A stretch of DNA of 64,000 nt from Pollutimonas thiosulfatoxidans (GCF_004022565.1 NZ_CP022987.1:3410001-3474000), one strand, 5' to 3'. Counted from the stretch's first letter, positions 45,697 through 54,931 are shown. Notes: a model not told the origin generated them from the letters alone. Numbers and translations: made by a program.

Positions 45697-48600
45697 ATGG
45701 CTACACACACCACGAGCGACGTGGCAGGTTTCGATAAACGCTGGCAGTTTTGGGTGGATCGAGGCGGCACGTTTACCGATATTGTTGCTCGCCGCCCCGA
45801 CGGCACCTTGCTAACGCACAAGTTGCTGTCGGAAAACCCCAGCCAGTACCCGGACGCGGCGTTGGCGGGTATACGCAAACTGCTGGGCTTGCGGGCAGAC
45901 GAGACGATACCGGGCCGCGAGATCGAAGCGGTGAAGATGGGTACTACGGTCGCCACCAACGCCTTGCTCGAGCGCAAGGGGGATCGCACCGTGCTGTTTA
46001 CCACCCAGGGCTTTCGCGATGCCTTGCGTATCGGCTATCAAGAGCGTCCCCGTATCTTCGATCGCCACATCATGCTGGCCGAGCTCTTGTATAGCCGCAT
46101 CGACGAGGTCAACGAGCGGGTTACCGCACAGGGCGATGTCCTGCAGGCGCTCGACGCCGATGCGGTGCGCCGCCAGTTGCAAGAGGCTTACGCCGAAGGG
46201 TTTCGCTCGATCGCTATTGTGCTGATGCATGCCTATCGCTACCCGCAGCACGAACAGCAAGTGGCTGCCCTGGCTCGCGAAGTGGGCTTCAATCAGGTGT
46301 CTGTATCGCACGAAGTCAGCCCCATGATGAAGCTGGTAGGGCGCGGCGATACAACCGTCGTCGATGCCTACCTGTCGCCAATTTTGCGTCGCTATGTGGA
46401 CCGCGTGGCCAGTGAGCTGGACGGCGTGCGCCTGATGTTCATGCAGTCCAACGGCGGCCTCACAGCGGCTGATCGCTTCCAGGGCAAGGACTCCATCCTG
46501 TCCGGTCCGGCCGGCGGCATCGTCGGCATGGCGCGCACGGCTGAGGCCGTGGGGACCAGTACGCTTATTGGCTTCGACATGGGCGGCACGTCGACCGACG
46601 TTTCGCATTACAACGGCGAATTCGAACGCGCCTTTGAAACCGAGGTGGCTGGCGTGCGCCTGCGCGCCCCCATGATGAACATCCACACCGTTGCGGCTGG
46701 CGGTGGCTCTATCGTGCATTTCGATGGTTCGCGCATGCGCGTGGGTCCTGATTCGGCCGGTGCGAACCCGGGTCCGGCAGCCTATCGCAATGGCGGTCCG
46801 CTGACCGTCACCGATTGCAACGTCATGCTGGGCAAACTGCAACCCGAGTTCTTTCCGAAGATCTTCGGTCCGCAGGGCAACGAAGCGCTGGACGTCGACA
46901 CGGTGCGCCGCAAGTTTACCGAGCTGGCGGCCGAGATCCAGGCCGCTACCGGTAGCGTCAACACGCCCGAAGAAGTAGCCGAAGGCTTTCTTGATATTGC
47001 GGTCGCCAATATGGCCAACGCCATCAAGAAGATTTCTGTCGAGCGCGGCTATGACGTCACCAAATACACGCTGGTGTCATTTGGCGGGGCGGGCGGACAA
47101 CACGCCTGTCTGGTGGCTGATGCACTTGGCATGACCCGGGCGTTGATACATCCGCTGGCGGGCGTGCTCTCGGCCTATGGGATGGGCCTGGCCGATATCA
47201 CCGCCATGCGCGAGGCCAGCGTAGAGCTGGTGCTCGAAGGCAGCGAACTTGAAGCTTGCGAGCGCGTGCTGGCAGAGCTGGGGCAGGCGGCGCGCGACGA
47301 AGTCGCCAGCCAGGGTATTCCGGCTGATCGCACGCAACTGATCCAGCGCGCCCATTTGCGCTACGAAGGTACGGATGCCGCGCTGGTGGTCAACTACGGC
47401 ACGGCGGCCGAGATGCGCGAGCGTTTCGAACAGACTTATTCCCAGCGCTATAGCTTTTTGATGCCCGACAAGCGGCTCGTCATTGAAGCGGTTTCTGTGG
47501 AAGCCATCGGCCTTAGCGGCGTGGCTCCGCAGCAGTCCGCTGCAGCGGCGGCTGACGGCGCTGCTCCGGTTGCGCAAGCCAGCGTAGCGCTTTATTTCGA
47601 GAAAGAGCGTCATGATGCGCCGGTATTCTATCGGGATGATCTTAGCCCGGGCATGCGTCTGCTGGGACCGGCCGTGGTGTGCGATGCCAACGGCACAACC
47701 ATCGTCGAGCCCGAATGGCAACTTGAAATCCTGGGCGGCGGCGAAATCCTGCTGACACGGGCGGTGCCCAAGGCCGGACGGCGTGCCATCGGTACAGAGG
47801 CCGACCCGGTCATGCTCGAGATTTTCAACAATCTGTTCATGTCGATCGCCGAGCAGATGGGGGCGACACTGGCCAACACGGCCTTCTCGGTCAACATCAA
47901 GGAACGCCTGGACTTCTCTTGCGCCTTGTTCGACGCGGACGGCAACCTTATTGCCAACGCGCCGCATATGCCGGTGCACTTGGGATCCATGGGCGAGAGC
48001 ATCAAGACCGTGATCCGCAAGAACGCCGGACGCATGCGCGCGGGCGACACCTATGTGCTTAACGATCCCTACAACGGCGGCACGCACTTGCCCGATATCA
48101 CCGTCGTCTCGCCGGTGTTCGACGAAGACGGCAGCACCATATTGTTCTTCGTTGCCTCACGCGGGCACCATGCCGATGTGGGTGGCATCACTCCTGGATC
48201 CATGCCGCCCAACAGCCGGACGATAGAAGAAGAGGGCGTGCTGATCGATAACTTCAAGCTCGTCGAAGGTGGTCGCATGCGCGAGGCCGAACTGCGTCGC
48301 TTGCTGACCGAGTGTCGTTATCCTGCGCGCAACCCGGCGCAGAATATCGCCGACTTGCGCGCACAAATCGCGGCCAACGAGAAAGGCGTGCAGGAACTAC
48401 GCCGCATGGTGCGCGAGTTCGGCCTGGATGTCGTGCACGCCTACATGGATCATGTGCAGGACAACGCCGAAGAGGCTGTGCGCCGCGTAATCGGTGTGCT
48501 GCAAGATGGCGAGTTCCATTACGAACTGGACAACGGCGCCTTTATTCGCGTCGCCGTGCGTGTGGACACTGCCAATCGCAGCGCCGAGATCGACTTCACG

Positions 48601-49359
48601 GGCACTTCCATGCAGTTGCCGGACAACTTCAATGCGCCGTCGGCTGTGTGCATGGCTGCTGTGCTGTATGTCTTCCGCACCTTGGTCAATGATGAGATCC
48701 CGATGAACGCCGGCTGCCTGAAGCCGCTGAAAGTCATCATTCCGGAGGGTTCCATGCTCAACCCATTGCCGCCCGCGGCAACGGTGGCAGGCAACGTCGA
48801 GACTTCGCAGTGCGTGACCGACGCGCTCTATGGCGCCCTGGGCGTGATGGCCGCAGCGCAAGGCACGATGAACAACTTCACCTTCGGTAATGATCGTCAT
48901 CAGTATTACGAGACGATATCCGGCGGTTCGGGTGCCGGCATCTTGCGCGGCCCCGACGGCAAGCGCGTCTACTTCGACGGAACCGATGTCGTGCAGACGC
49001 ACATGACGAACTCGCGCCTCACGGATCCCGAAGTGCTGGAGTGGCGTTTCCCGGTCTTGCTGGAAAGCTACGTCATTCGTGAAGGCAGCGGTGGGCGTGG
49101 CAAGGCCAGCGGCGGCAACGGCGGTATACGACGTGTACGCTTCCTCGAACCCATGACTGCGTCCATCCTGGCCAATCGCCGGCGGATCGCACCGTTTGGC
49201 CTGGAAGGCGGCGAACCGGGTGAGCCTGGCAAGACCTATGTCATCCGCACGGACGGCAGCAGGCTCGAACTGGGCGCGACCGGGTCGGCCGACATGCAGC
49301 CGGGCGATGTGTTCGTGATCGAGACGCCGGGAGGCGGCGGTTTCGGCACGCCGCAGTAG
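45697..49359 (+). CDS. 5-oxoprolinase (fused HyuA-HyuB, ATP-dependent)
   Basis: This 1220-residue enzyme joins both hydantoinase/oxoprolinase halves in one chain, as in eukaryotic OPLAH. HyuA (1 to about 690) has WVDRGGTFTDIVARRPDG, the ATP-binding FDMGGTSTDVSHYNG and SFGGAGGQHACLVA. HyuB (from about 703) has IFNNLFMSIAEQMGATL, FDADGNLIANAPHMPVHLG and the glycine-rich end GGSGAGILRGPDG and TPGGGGFG. It hydrolyses 5-oxoproline to glutamate with ATP. Related acetone or hydantoin enzymes exist, but the DUF1445 gene in the operon favours 5-oxoproline. AGAAGGA precedes the ATG. A terminator follows directly. Confidence 0.9.
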   Translation: MATHTTSDVAGFDKRWQFWVDRGGTFTDIVARRPDGTLLTHKLLSENPSQYPDAALAGIRKLLGLRADETIPGREIEAVKMGTTVATNALLERKGDRTVLFTTQGFRDALRIGYQERPRIFDRHIMLAELLYSRIDEVNERVTAQGDVLQALDADAVRRQLQEAYAEGFRSIAIVLMHAYRYPQHEQQVAALAREVGFNQVSVSHEVSPMMKLVGRGDTTVVDAYLSPILRRYVDRVASELDGVRLMFMQSNGGLTAADRFQGKDSILSGPAGGIVGMARTAEAVGTSTLIGFDMGGTSTDVSHYNGEFERAFETEVAGVRLRAPMMNIHTVAAGGGSIVHFDGSRMRVGPDSAGANPGPAAYRNGGPLTVTDCNVMLGKLQPEFFPKIFGPQGNEALDVDTVRRKFTELAAEIQAATGSVNTPEEVAEGFLDIAVANMANAIKKISVERGYDVTKYTLVSFGGAGGQHACLVADALGMTRALIHPLAGVLSAYGMGLADITAMREASVELVLEGSELEACERVLAELGQAARDEVASQGIPADRTQLIQRAHLRYEGTDAALVVNYGTAAEMRERFEQTYSQRYSFLMPDKRLVIEAVSVEAIGLSGVAPQQSAAAAADGAAPVAQASVALYFEKERHDAPVFYRDDLSPGMRLLGPAVVCDANGTTIVEPEWQLEILGGGEILLTRAVPKAGRRAIGTEADPVMLEIFNNLFMSIAEQMGATLANTAFSVNIKERLDFSCALFDADGNLIANAPHMPVHLGSMGESIKTVIRKNAGRMRAGDTYVLNDPYNGGTHLPDITVVSPVFDEDGSTILFFVASRGHHADVGGITPGSMPPNSRTIEEEGVLIDNFKLVEGGRMREAELRRLLTECRYPARNPAQNIADLRAQIAANEKGVQELRRMVREFGLDVVHAYMDHVQDNAEEAVRRVIGVLQDGEFHYELDNGAFIRVAVRVDTANRSAEIDFTGTSMQLPDNFNAPSAVCMAAVLYVFRTLVNDEIPMNAGCLKPLKVIIPEGSMLNPLPPAATVAGNVETSQCVTDALYGALGVMAAAQGTMNNFTFGNDRHQYYETISGGSGAGILRGPDGKRVYFDGTDVVQTHMTNSRLTDPEVLEWRFPVLLESYVIREGSGGRGKASGGNGGIRRVRFLEPMTASILANRRRIAPFGLEGGEPGEPGKTYVIRTDGSRLELGATGSADMQPGDVFVIETPGGGGFGTPQ

Positions 49360-49364
49360 GCAGT

Positions 49365-49394
49365 AAAAATGGGAGCTTCGGCTCCCATTTTTTT
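49365..49394. terminator. Rho-independent terminator after the oxoprolinase gene
   Basis: The stem ATGGGAGC / GCTCCCAT is closed by a TTCG tetraloop and followed by seven T residues, with an A-run on the other side. It therefore can end both the plus-strand TRAP/oxoprolinase operon and the minus-strand ABC operon, whose last stop is at 49404. Confidence 0.93.
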
Positions 49395-49403
49395 GGCATT
49401 TGG

Positions 49404-50189
49404 TCAGGCCTTGCTGGGGCTGCGCGACCAGTACTTGTATAGCTTTTGCGCCATGCCATCCAGCATGAAGCCCAACGCGCCAATCAGGACAATGACGGCC
49501 ATCAGCTCAGAATAGGCCAGGCGATCGCGCGTATCCAGAATGAAATAGCCCAGGCCGGAACTGACGCCCAGCATTTCGCAGGGCACCAGCACGATCCAGA
49601 TAATGCCGATTGCCAGGCGGACGCCGGTCAAGATATGACCCAGGATACCCGGCAGCACGATCTTGAAAAGCATCTCGCGCCGCGTGGCACTGAGGCTTTT
49701 GGCCAACATCAACCAACGGGTGTCCAGTTGCCGTACGCCCGCAGCGGTATTCAGGATGACCGGCCACACGGCGGCAAAGGTCAGCAGGAAATAGATCGGC
49801 GCATCGCCGATGCCAAAAACCATCACGGCGATGGGCATCCATGACAAGGGCGAGATCATGCGCAGGAACTGGAAGGCGCTGCTGGTGCAGTTTTCCAATG
49901 CGCGCGAACTGCCCACTGCCAGGCCTATGGGCACGCCCAGCAGCAGCGCCAGGCCCAGTCCCACCAAGACGCGTTTCAGGCTGACAATGGTATGCACGGT
50001 AAGCTGGTTCTGCACCAGCAGCTCGTAAAGGCTTTTGAACGCTTCTTGCGGCCCCAGCAAGGCGGCCATCGACATACTGCCCTGCAGCCAATGCGAGCCC
50101 ACTCCCCATAATGCGACCAGCGCCAGCAGGCCGCCCAGGCCAAAGCCTATGCGGGGTCCTGGGGCAAAGAACTTGAGTGTCTTGATCAT
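49404..50189 (-). CDS. NitT/TauT-type ABC transporter permease
   Basis: This 261-residue inner-membrane permease has about six segments and the binding-protein-dependent transport motif around residues 165-195 (LSATRREMLFKIVLPGILGHILTGVRLAIG). It is of the SsuC/TauC group that imports sulfonates, nitrate, taurine or similar small anions. The ATG at 50189 follows the upstream binding-protein stop by seven bases and is probably translated by coupling; TTG 50225 is an alternative start. It is the last gene of the minus-strand cassette. Confidence 0.88.
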   Translation of the reverse strand: MIKTLKFFAPGPRIGFGLGGLLALVALWGVGSHWLQGSMSMAALLGPQEAFKSLYELLVQNQLTVHTIVSLKRVLVGLGLALLLGVPIGLAVGSSRALENCTSSAFQFLRMISPLSWMPIAVMVFGIGDAPIYFLLTFAAVWPVILNTAAGVRQLDTRWLMLAKSLSATRREMLFKIVLPGILGHILTGVRLAIGIIWIVLVPCEMLGVSSGLGYFILDTRDRLAYSELMAVIVLIGALGFMLDGMAQKLYKYWSRSPSKA

Positions 50190-50196
50190 ACGAGGG

Positions 50197-51402
50197 TCAG
50201 ACAGTGATGGTTTCCTGGCGGGCAAAGGACTCAGGTAGCCCGAATGCCGACATGCCGCCCATGTCGATGATGGCTTTCTTGACGAAGCGATCGTCGACCA
50301 GGTCGCGCGCCACGAAGGCAGGATCGAGGTCTTGCAGGAATTCGTTGCGGCCGGACACCAGGGTGGTCTTCAGTTTGCGTATCAGTTCTTCCGTGTAGCT
50401 GGGGAAGGGATAGGGCTGGAAGTCGATGCGCTTTTCTTTCCAGTCGGTATTAACGATGGCACCCGACCCCTCGTAAAGGGCGGCGTCCATGCGTGCGGGC
50501 TCGAGCACTTGCGCCAGGGTTTCGTAGGTATGGGGGGTGTAACGCTGGGCATTGTCGCGTGACAGGATCTGTGCGGTCTCGCTGCGGTGTTCCTGTATCC
50601 AGGCTTGTGCCTGGACCACGCCGTTGACGACTTTTTGTGTCCACTCGGGTCGTTGTTCGAGGTCTTGCTCGTGCATCAGTACAACGCAGCATGCATGGTC
50701 TTTCCAGACGTCGCCGGTAAAGCGCAGGATCTTCCCAACCTTGAGCACTTCCGCCGAAGCATTGAAGGGCTCGGCAACGATATAACCGGACACCTGTTTG
50801 TTGGCCAACGCGGGCACCATGTCGGAAGGCGCCATCACAACCAGCTTGACTTGACGTGGTCCAGGTTCGCCGTCGCTGATGGACTCCAGCCCTTTGCTCT
50901 TGAGCAGGTGCTGCAAGACGACATTGTGCAGGGAATACCAGAACGGGATGGCGACCGTCGTGCCGCCCAGGTCTTCCAGGTCGTTGATGTCGTGATGCAC
51001 GGTCAGGCCCGAGCCGGACATGTGGTTCCATGCCACCACCTTCGCCTTGGACTGGCTGCCGTAGCGCGCCCACACCGTCATGGGCGCAAGCAGGTGCACC
51101 ACATTGACCTGGCCTGCCAGGAATGCCTCTACCAACTGGGCCCAACTGCGGAACAGGCGCGGCTTCTCGACGTTCAGCCCTTGCTCTTGAAAAATGCCGT
51201 TGTGGTGCGCCACCAGCAGGGGCGTTGCGTCGGTGATGGGCAAATAGCCGATACGCACCGGCGCATCGGGTTCCGCCGCGCGGGCGGCGTTATGCATCTG
51301 AAGCAGAGGCAGCGCGCCCATGGCGGTAAACAAGCCCGAGAGCTTGATGAACTGGCGGCGCGCGTCCAGCGACGGCGTGATGATGGAGCTGTTTTTTTTC
51401 AT
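50197..51402 (-). CDS. NitT/TauT-type ABC substrate-binding protein, Tat-exported
   Basis: This 401-residue binding protein has a twin-arginine signal (SLDARRQFIKLSGLF then a hydrophobic stretch ending NAARAAEP), so it probably folds before export and may be cofactor-bound or cargo-dependent. The mature part (RIGYLPITDATPLLVAHHNGIF, GGTTVAIPFWYSLHNVVLQHLL) is the NMT1/THI5-like, SsuA/NrtA family. Ligands for this family include sulfonates, nitrate, cyanate and pyrimidines. AGGGA precedes the start at 51402. The ligand here is unknown. Confidence 0.88.
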   Translation of the reverse strand: MKKNSSIITPSLDARRQFIKLSGLFTAMGALPLLQMHNAARAAEPDAPVRIGYLPITDATPLLVAHHNGIFQEQGLNVEKPRLFRSWAQLVEAFLAGQVNVVHLLAPMTVWARYGSQSKAKVVAWNHMSGSGLTVHHDINDLEDLGGTTVAIPFWYSLHNVVLQHLLKSKGLESISDGEPGPRQVKLVVMAPSDMVPALANKQVSGYIVAEPFNASAEVLKVGKILRFTGDVWKDHACCVVLMHEQDLEQRPEWTQKVVNGVVQAQAWIQEHRSETAQILSRDNAQRYTPHTYETLAQVLEPARMDAALYEGSGAIVNTDWKEKRIDFQPYPFPSYTEELIRKLKTTLVSGRNEFLQDLDPAFVARDLVDDRFVKKAIIDMGGMSAFGLPESFARQETITV

Positions 51403-51410
51403 GGGTGTCC

Positions 51411-52226
51411 CTAGTGGTGATTGCTGCGTGTAGCCGCTTTGCGTACGTCGCGCAGCAACTGCATGATTTCGATACGTACTGCGGTAAGCGCAGGCGCCAG
51501 TGGATCGCGCGGATGCGGTTGCGTCATGCGCCACTCTCCGATCAGGCGTCCGGGGTATTCGCCGATAAGCAGCAGCCGATCCGCCAGGATCAGGGCTTCG
51601 TCAATGTCGTGGGTGACCAGGATGGCGGACGTGCCATGCCTGCTGGTGATCTGCTGCAGCAAGCTCTGCATTTCGCCGCGCGTAAGCTCGTCCAGCGCAC
51701 TGAATGGCTCATCCAGCAGCAGTATTTCGGGTTGCCGCACCAGGCTGCGCGCCAGGGCCGTGCGTTGCGCCATGCCGCCGGACAGTTCCGCCGGATAGCG
51801 CTCGCTGGCGTTTTGCAGATCGACCTCGGCGATGGCATCTCGCACACGCGTCTTGCGTACGGTTTTGTCCAGTTTGGGTTGATGTTTGAAGTCCAGACCG
51901 AAGCCTACGTTCTCTTCCAGCGTAAGCCAGGGCAACAGGCCCGGGTCCTGGAACACGAAGCCCAGGCGCGGGTGCGGGCCTTGCAGCAACTCGCCCTTCA
52001 CGTGTACCTGCCCGGCGTCCGGCGTTTGCAGTCCGGCCAGTACGCGCAGCAAGGAAGACTTGCCCACGCCACTGGGGCCCAGTATGGCAACGACTTCTCC
52101 CGCAGACAGTTGCAGGGAAAAGTCGCGCAAGACCGTATTGGGCGGTTGGTTGGGGCGGGCGTAGCTCAGGCGGATGTCCTGAGCGTCCAGGACGATCGAT
52201 CCGTTAGGGGCTGTTTGCGTTTGCAT
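51411..52226 (-). CDS. NitT/TauT-type ABC transporter ATP-binding protein
   Basis: This 271-residue ATPase has Walker A GPSGVGKSS, the Q-loop in FVFQDPGLLPW, signature LSGGMAQRTALARSL, Walker B ILLLDEPFSALD and H-loop LVTHDIDEA. It energises uptake with the binding protein and permease that follow it. The distance to the binding-protein start is eight bases, so the three are one operon, with rubredoxin and flavoprotein genes upstream. Confidence 0.94.
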   Translation of the reverse strand: MQTQTAPNGSIVLDAQDIRLSYARPNQPPNTVLRDFSLQLSAGEVVAILGPSGVGKSSLLRVLAGLQTPDAGQVHVKGELLQGPHPRLGFVFQDPGLLPWLTLEENVGFGLDFKHQPKLDKTVRKTRVRDAIAEVDLQNASERYPAELSGGMAQRTALARSLVRQPEILLLDEPFSALDELTRGEMQSLLQQITSRHGTSAILVTHDIDEALILADRLLLIGEYPGRLIGEWRMTQPHPRDPLAPALTAVRIEIMQLLRDVRKAATRSNHH

Positions 52227-52240
52227 GAAGGGGAAGCCGT

Positions 52241-52402
52241 CTAGTCGGGAATGGCAAAGAAATCGGCTTTGGTGACGCCGCAGTCAGGGCAGACCCAGTC
52301 GTCCGGGATATCCTCAAACCGCGTGCCGGGTGCAATACCTTCTTCAGGCATGCCTGCTGTTTCGTCGTAGATCAGCCCGCATGGGCCGCACATCCATTGC
52401 AT
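52241..52402 (-). CDS. Rubredoxin
   Basis: This 53-residue protein is a complete rubredoxin. Two metal-binding knuckles, MCGPCGLIYDE and WVCPDCGVTKADF, supply the four cysteines that hold one iron, and the aromatic core (Tyr, Trp, Phe) is present. Rubredoxins carry electrons to monooxygenases or oxidases. It starts two bases after the stop of the acyl-CoA-dehydrogenase-like gene and precedes the ABC ATPase by 14, so it is clearly part of this operon and probably serves the flavoprotein. Confidence 0.93.
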   Translation of the reverse strand: MQWMCGPCGLIYDETAGMPEEGIAPGTRFEDIPDDWVCPDCGVTKADFFAIPD

Positions 52403-52404
52403 GA

Positions 52405-53529
52405 TCAGGCAGCCTCGGCTTGACGTTGGGCTTGCTCGATGTCGTGGATCTCTTTGCGCAAGTGCTTCAGTGCCGGTGTAACGATGGCTACGAAGACCGC
52501 TTCGCGCAGCCGCCGCTGGGCAGGATGGCGCATCAGGTATCCCTTGGCGCCAGCATGCAGGACCGCCGCGTTGGCGGCACGCAAGGTCAGTTCGGACGTT
52601 GCGGCGCGCAAGCGCAGCACATCAATCACAGCTGCCGTGCCCGCCTGCGCCTGGCCGGCCAGGGTGTCGGCCTGCTGCTGCAGTGCTTGCAGGTCCAGCG
52701 CCAGATCTTCGCCCTGATCGTCCAGGTACTGGTTAACGTGCGCCGTGACGATGTTGCTTTCTCGTATGGTTTTGAGCGAGCCTTCCACAATGCCAAAGCC
52801 CATGCCGGTCTGGCCGAGCACGAAGGCCGGTTTGATGGCGGCGATATAGCTTTTGAACTGTGCGGGGTGCGCCAGGACGTCATCGTTGGCGATGCGTACA
52901 TCCTTGAAGCGTAAATTTAGCGTCTGCGTGCCTTCCAGCCCGGAAAAGTCGGGGCAGGGGTGCAGGCTTAATCCTGGTGCGCTGCCCTGGACGGCAAACA
53001 TGATGTAGCCTTCGTTTTCGACGGACGCCGCCACGATGGCCAGGTGGTCGCTGCCCACATTGGAGACCCAAGGGAGTGAACCGCTGACCACATAGGCGTC
53101 GCCATCCCGATGGGCGCTCAGGTGAATTTTTTCGATGCCGGCCAGATGCTTCACGGCATTGGACATGCCGGTGCCCGACAAGAGCTCGCCGCGGGTAACG
53201 GCCTGTAGATAGCGATCGCGTACGGCCTGGTTCGGCGTATTCAAGAGATACTGCGCGCAGCTGGACTGGCACCACACCAGGAAGGCGGTGGAGCCGCATT
53301 CGCGCGCCACGGCGCTGGTGATGCCAATTTGCGTGGCCAGGCCAGTGTTCGAGCCGCCATGCTGAACGGGAATGCTGGCCCCGAAACCGCCCAGGGCGCC
53401 GAGCTTGCGCAGGTAGTCCGCGGGGTAAAGGCCGTCCTGATCGATAGCGTTGGCCAATGGGGCCAGGTCTGTTTTGGTCAGTGCCGCAACAGCGTCGATC
53501 AGCGCCTTATCGTGCTGTGCTGTAGTCAT
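52405..53529 (-). CDS. Acyl-CoA dehydrogenase-like flavoprotein (DszC/SfnB-like group)
   Basis: This 374-residue protein has the acyl-CoA dehydrogenase fold: an N-terminal helical part, a middle strand domain with SGTGMSNAVKHLAG and YVVSGSLPWVSNVGSDHLA, and a C-terminal helical domain. Those monooxygenase members that use FMNH2, such as DszC and SfnB, act on sulfur or nitrogen compounds; others dehydrogenate acyl-CoA. A neighbouring rubredoxin and a NitT/TauT uptake system favour a small-molecule oxidation role, but the substrate is not known. The start at 53529 was preferred because it begins the family's N-terminal region; the frame runs open far upstream. Confidence 0.75.
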   Translation of the reverse strand: MTTAQHDKALIDAVAALTKTDLAPLANAIDQDGLYPADYLRKLGALGGFGASIPVQHGGSNTGLATQIGITSAVARECGSTAFLVWCQSSCAQYLLNTPNQAVRDRYLQAVTRGELLSGTGMSNAVKHLAGIEKIHLSAHRDGDAYVVSGSLPWVSNVGSDHLAIVAASVENEGYIMFAVQGSAPGLSLHPCPDFSGLEGTQTLNLRFKDVRIANDDVLAHPAQFKSYIAAIKPAFVLGQTGMGFGIVEGSLKTIRESNIVTAHVNQYLDDQGEDLALDLQALQQQADTLAGQAQAGTAAVIDVLRLRAATSELTLRAANAAVLHAGAKGYLMRHPAQRRLREAVFVAIVTPALKHLRKEIHDIEQAQRQAEAA

Positions 53530-53540
53530 GGTGCTGCCTA

Positions 53541-54083
53541 TCAGGCGTGAGCCTGGAGTTCCGGGTTGATGGGGGTGCGGGCCAGGCCGTTGGCATAGTT
53601 GCACAAGGTGGCCAGGCTGACGCCCAGCACGACTTCCAGCGCATTGGCTTCGGAATATCCAACATCGCGGAACTTGGCCAGGATGGCGTCGCTGACTTGC
53701 CCCTTGGTCTCGATGACCTCGGCAGTAAACCGGGCCAGCGCATTCAGCTTTGGATCGTCGATGGCGGTTGTGCTGCGCAAGGCCTGAATCACTTCTTCGG
53801 GCATTTGCAGTTTCTTGCGCGCCAGGGCGGTGTGCCCGGCTACACAGAAGCCACAATCGTTCAGAGTGGCTGCCGTAATTTGGACGACTTCGCGCTCTTC
53901 CGCAGACAAGCCCGTGCGCGCATTGATGGCGCCTACAACCTGGTAGGTTTCCAGGGCTGTGGGAGCATTGGCCAGTACGCCGATAAGGTTGGGCAGGAAG
54001 CCATTATTCTTTTGCGCCGCTGCGACGCGGTCTTGGGCCTCTGCGGGGGCGGTATCTACGGTATGGATGGTAATGCGGCTCAT
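53541..54083 (-). CDS. AhpD/carboxymuconolactone decarboxylase-family protein
   Basis: This 180-residue, all-helical protein has the AhpD redox motif LNDCGFCVAGHTALARK, with the paired cysteines and following histidine. Such proteins act as peroxidase or thiol-disulfide partners; a few are decarboxylases. It is the first gene of the minus-strand operon, 11 bases before the flavoprotein gene. It may protect the oxidation step from peroxide, which is inference from position. No strong ribosome-binding site precedes ATG 54083. Confidence 0.85.
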   Translation of the reverse strand: MSRITIHTVDTAPAEAQDRVAAAQKNNGFLPNLIGVLANAPTALETYQVVGAINARTGLSAEEREVVQITAATLNDCGFCVAGHTALARKKLQMPEEVIQALRSTTAIDDPKLNALARFTAEVIETKGQVSDAILAKFRDVGYSEANALEVVLGVSLATLCNYANGLARTPINPELQAHA

Positions 54084-54200
54084 TGGGATAGTCCTGATGA
54101 CAGTAACGTTATTGCCATTCAGTCTAACGAAGGCGTGTCTAATACGGAACGAATATGAAGGTATTAAGTTATACGGTTCCGTTATGTCGCCATCCTTCCG

Positions 54201-54230
54201 GGAACGCAAGCAATGCACGTTGCCTCTAAT
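54201..54230 (+). promoter_or_regulatory. ECF-type promoter of the sigma-factor gene
   Basis: GGAACGC (54201-54207), a 17-base spacer, and TCTAAT (54225-54230). The -35 element matches the GGAAC core of ECF sigma promoters. The same pair with the same spacing and several matching flanking bases recurs at 55584-55613. Transcription would start near 54236-54238, at the start codon itself. Confidence 0.65.
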
Positions 54231-54235
54231 ACGCC

Positions 54236-54931
54236 ATGACTCTTACCCTAGTACCCAGCGCCGTTCCCCGTGAGGCCGATAGCGAAATCGCCCGGCATAT
54301 AGCCCTGGGCGATCCCGATGCGCTCACCAAGCTGATGCGTCGCTATAACCAGCGCCTGTATCGCGTGGCCCGCAGCATCCTGCGTAACGATGCCGATGCC
54401 GAAGAAGCCGTGCAGGAAGCGTTCTTCTGCGCCTACCGGGCCATGGGACAATTTCGCGGCGAGTCGGCGCTGTCGACCTGGCTGGTGCGCATAGTGGTCA
54501 ACGAATCGAATCGGCGTCTGCGCAAGATCAATCGGCTGTCCACCTGGTTGGAGTTCAACAGCGATGCACAACCCGACGACATGACGACGGACACCACCAT
54601 GGATGAACAAGCCTGCAACCGGCCCGAGCCGACGTTGCTGCGCGCTCAAACGCGCCAGATACTGGAAGGCCATATAGACCGCCTGCCCGATGTGTTCCGG
54701 TCAGTCTTTGTCTTGCGTGCGGTCGAGGAGTTCAGTGTGGAAGAAACCGCAGCCTGCCTGGGGATTCCGCCAGCTACCGTACGAACCCGCTATTTCCGCG
54801 CGCGAGCCTTGTTGCGCAAGGCCCTGCGCAAGCAAATGGATGACGGCGTCAGCGATGTGTTTTCATTTGCCGGTGATCGCTGCGACCGTATCGTGGCAAC
54901 CGTGTTGGCCCGGGTGAGCGCAAGCTCATAG
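54236..54931 (+). CDS. ECF-family RNA polymerase sigma factor
   Basis: This 231-residue sigma-70 factor has region 2 (LTKLMRRYNQRLYRVARSILRNDADAEEAVQEAF with FRGESALSTWLVRIVVNESNRRLRK) and region 4 (LPDVFRSVFVLRAVEEFSVEETAACLGIPPATVRTRYFRARALL), with a conserved-looking tail. No anti-sigma gene is beside it: the next gene is a convergent DUF488. A recognisable ECF promoter overlaps its start region, so positive autoregulation is likely. The signal is unknown; the ferritin-like/cytochrome pair seems to be a target. Confidence 0.9.
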   Translation: MTLTLVPSAVPREADSEIARHIALGDPDALTKLMRRYNQRLYRVARSILRNDADAEEAVQEAFFCAYRAMGQFRGESALSTWLVRIVVNESNRRLRKINRLSTWLEFNSDAQPDDMTTDTTMDEQACNRPEPTLLRAQTRQILEGHIDRLPDVFRSVFVLRAVEEFSVEETAACLGIPPATVRTRYFRARALLRKALRKQMDDGVSDVFSFAGDRCDRIVATVLARVSASS

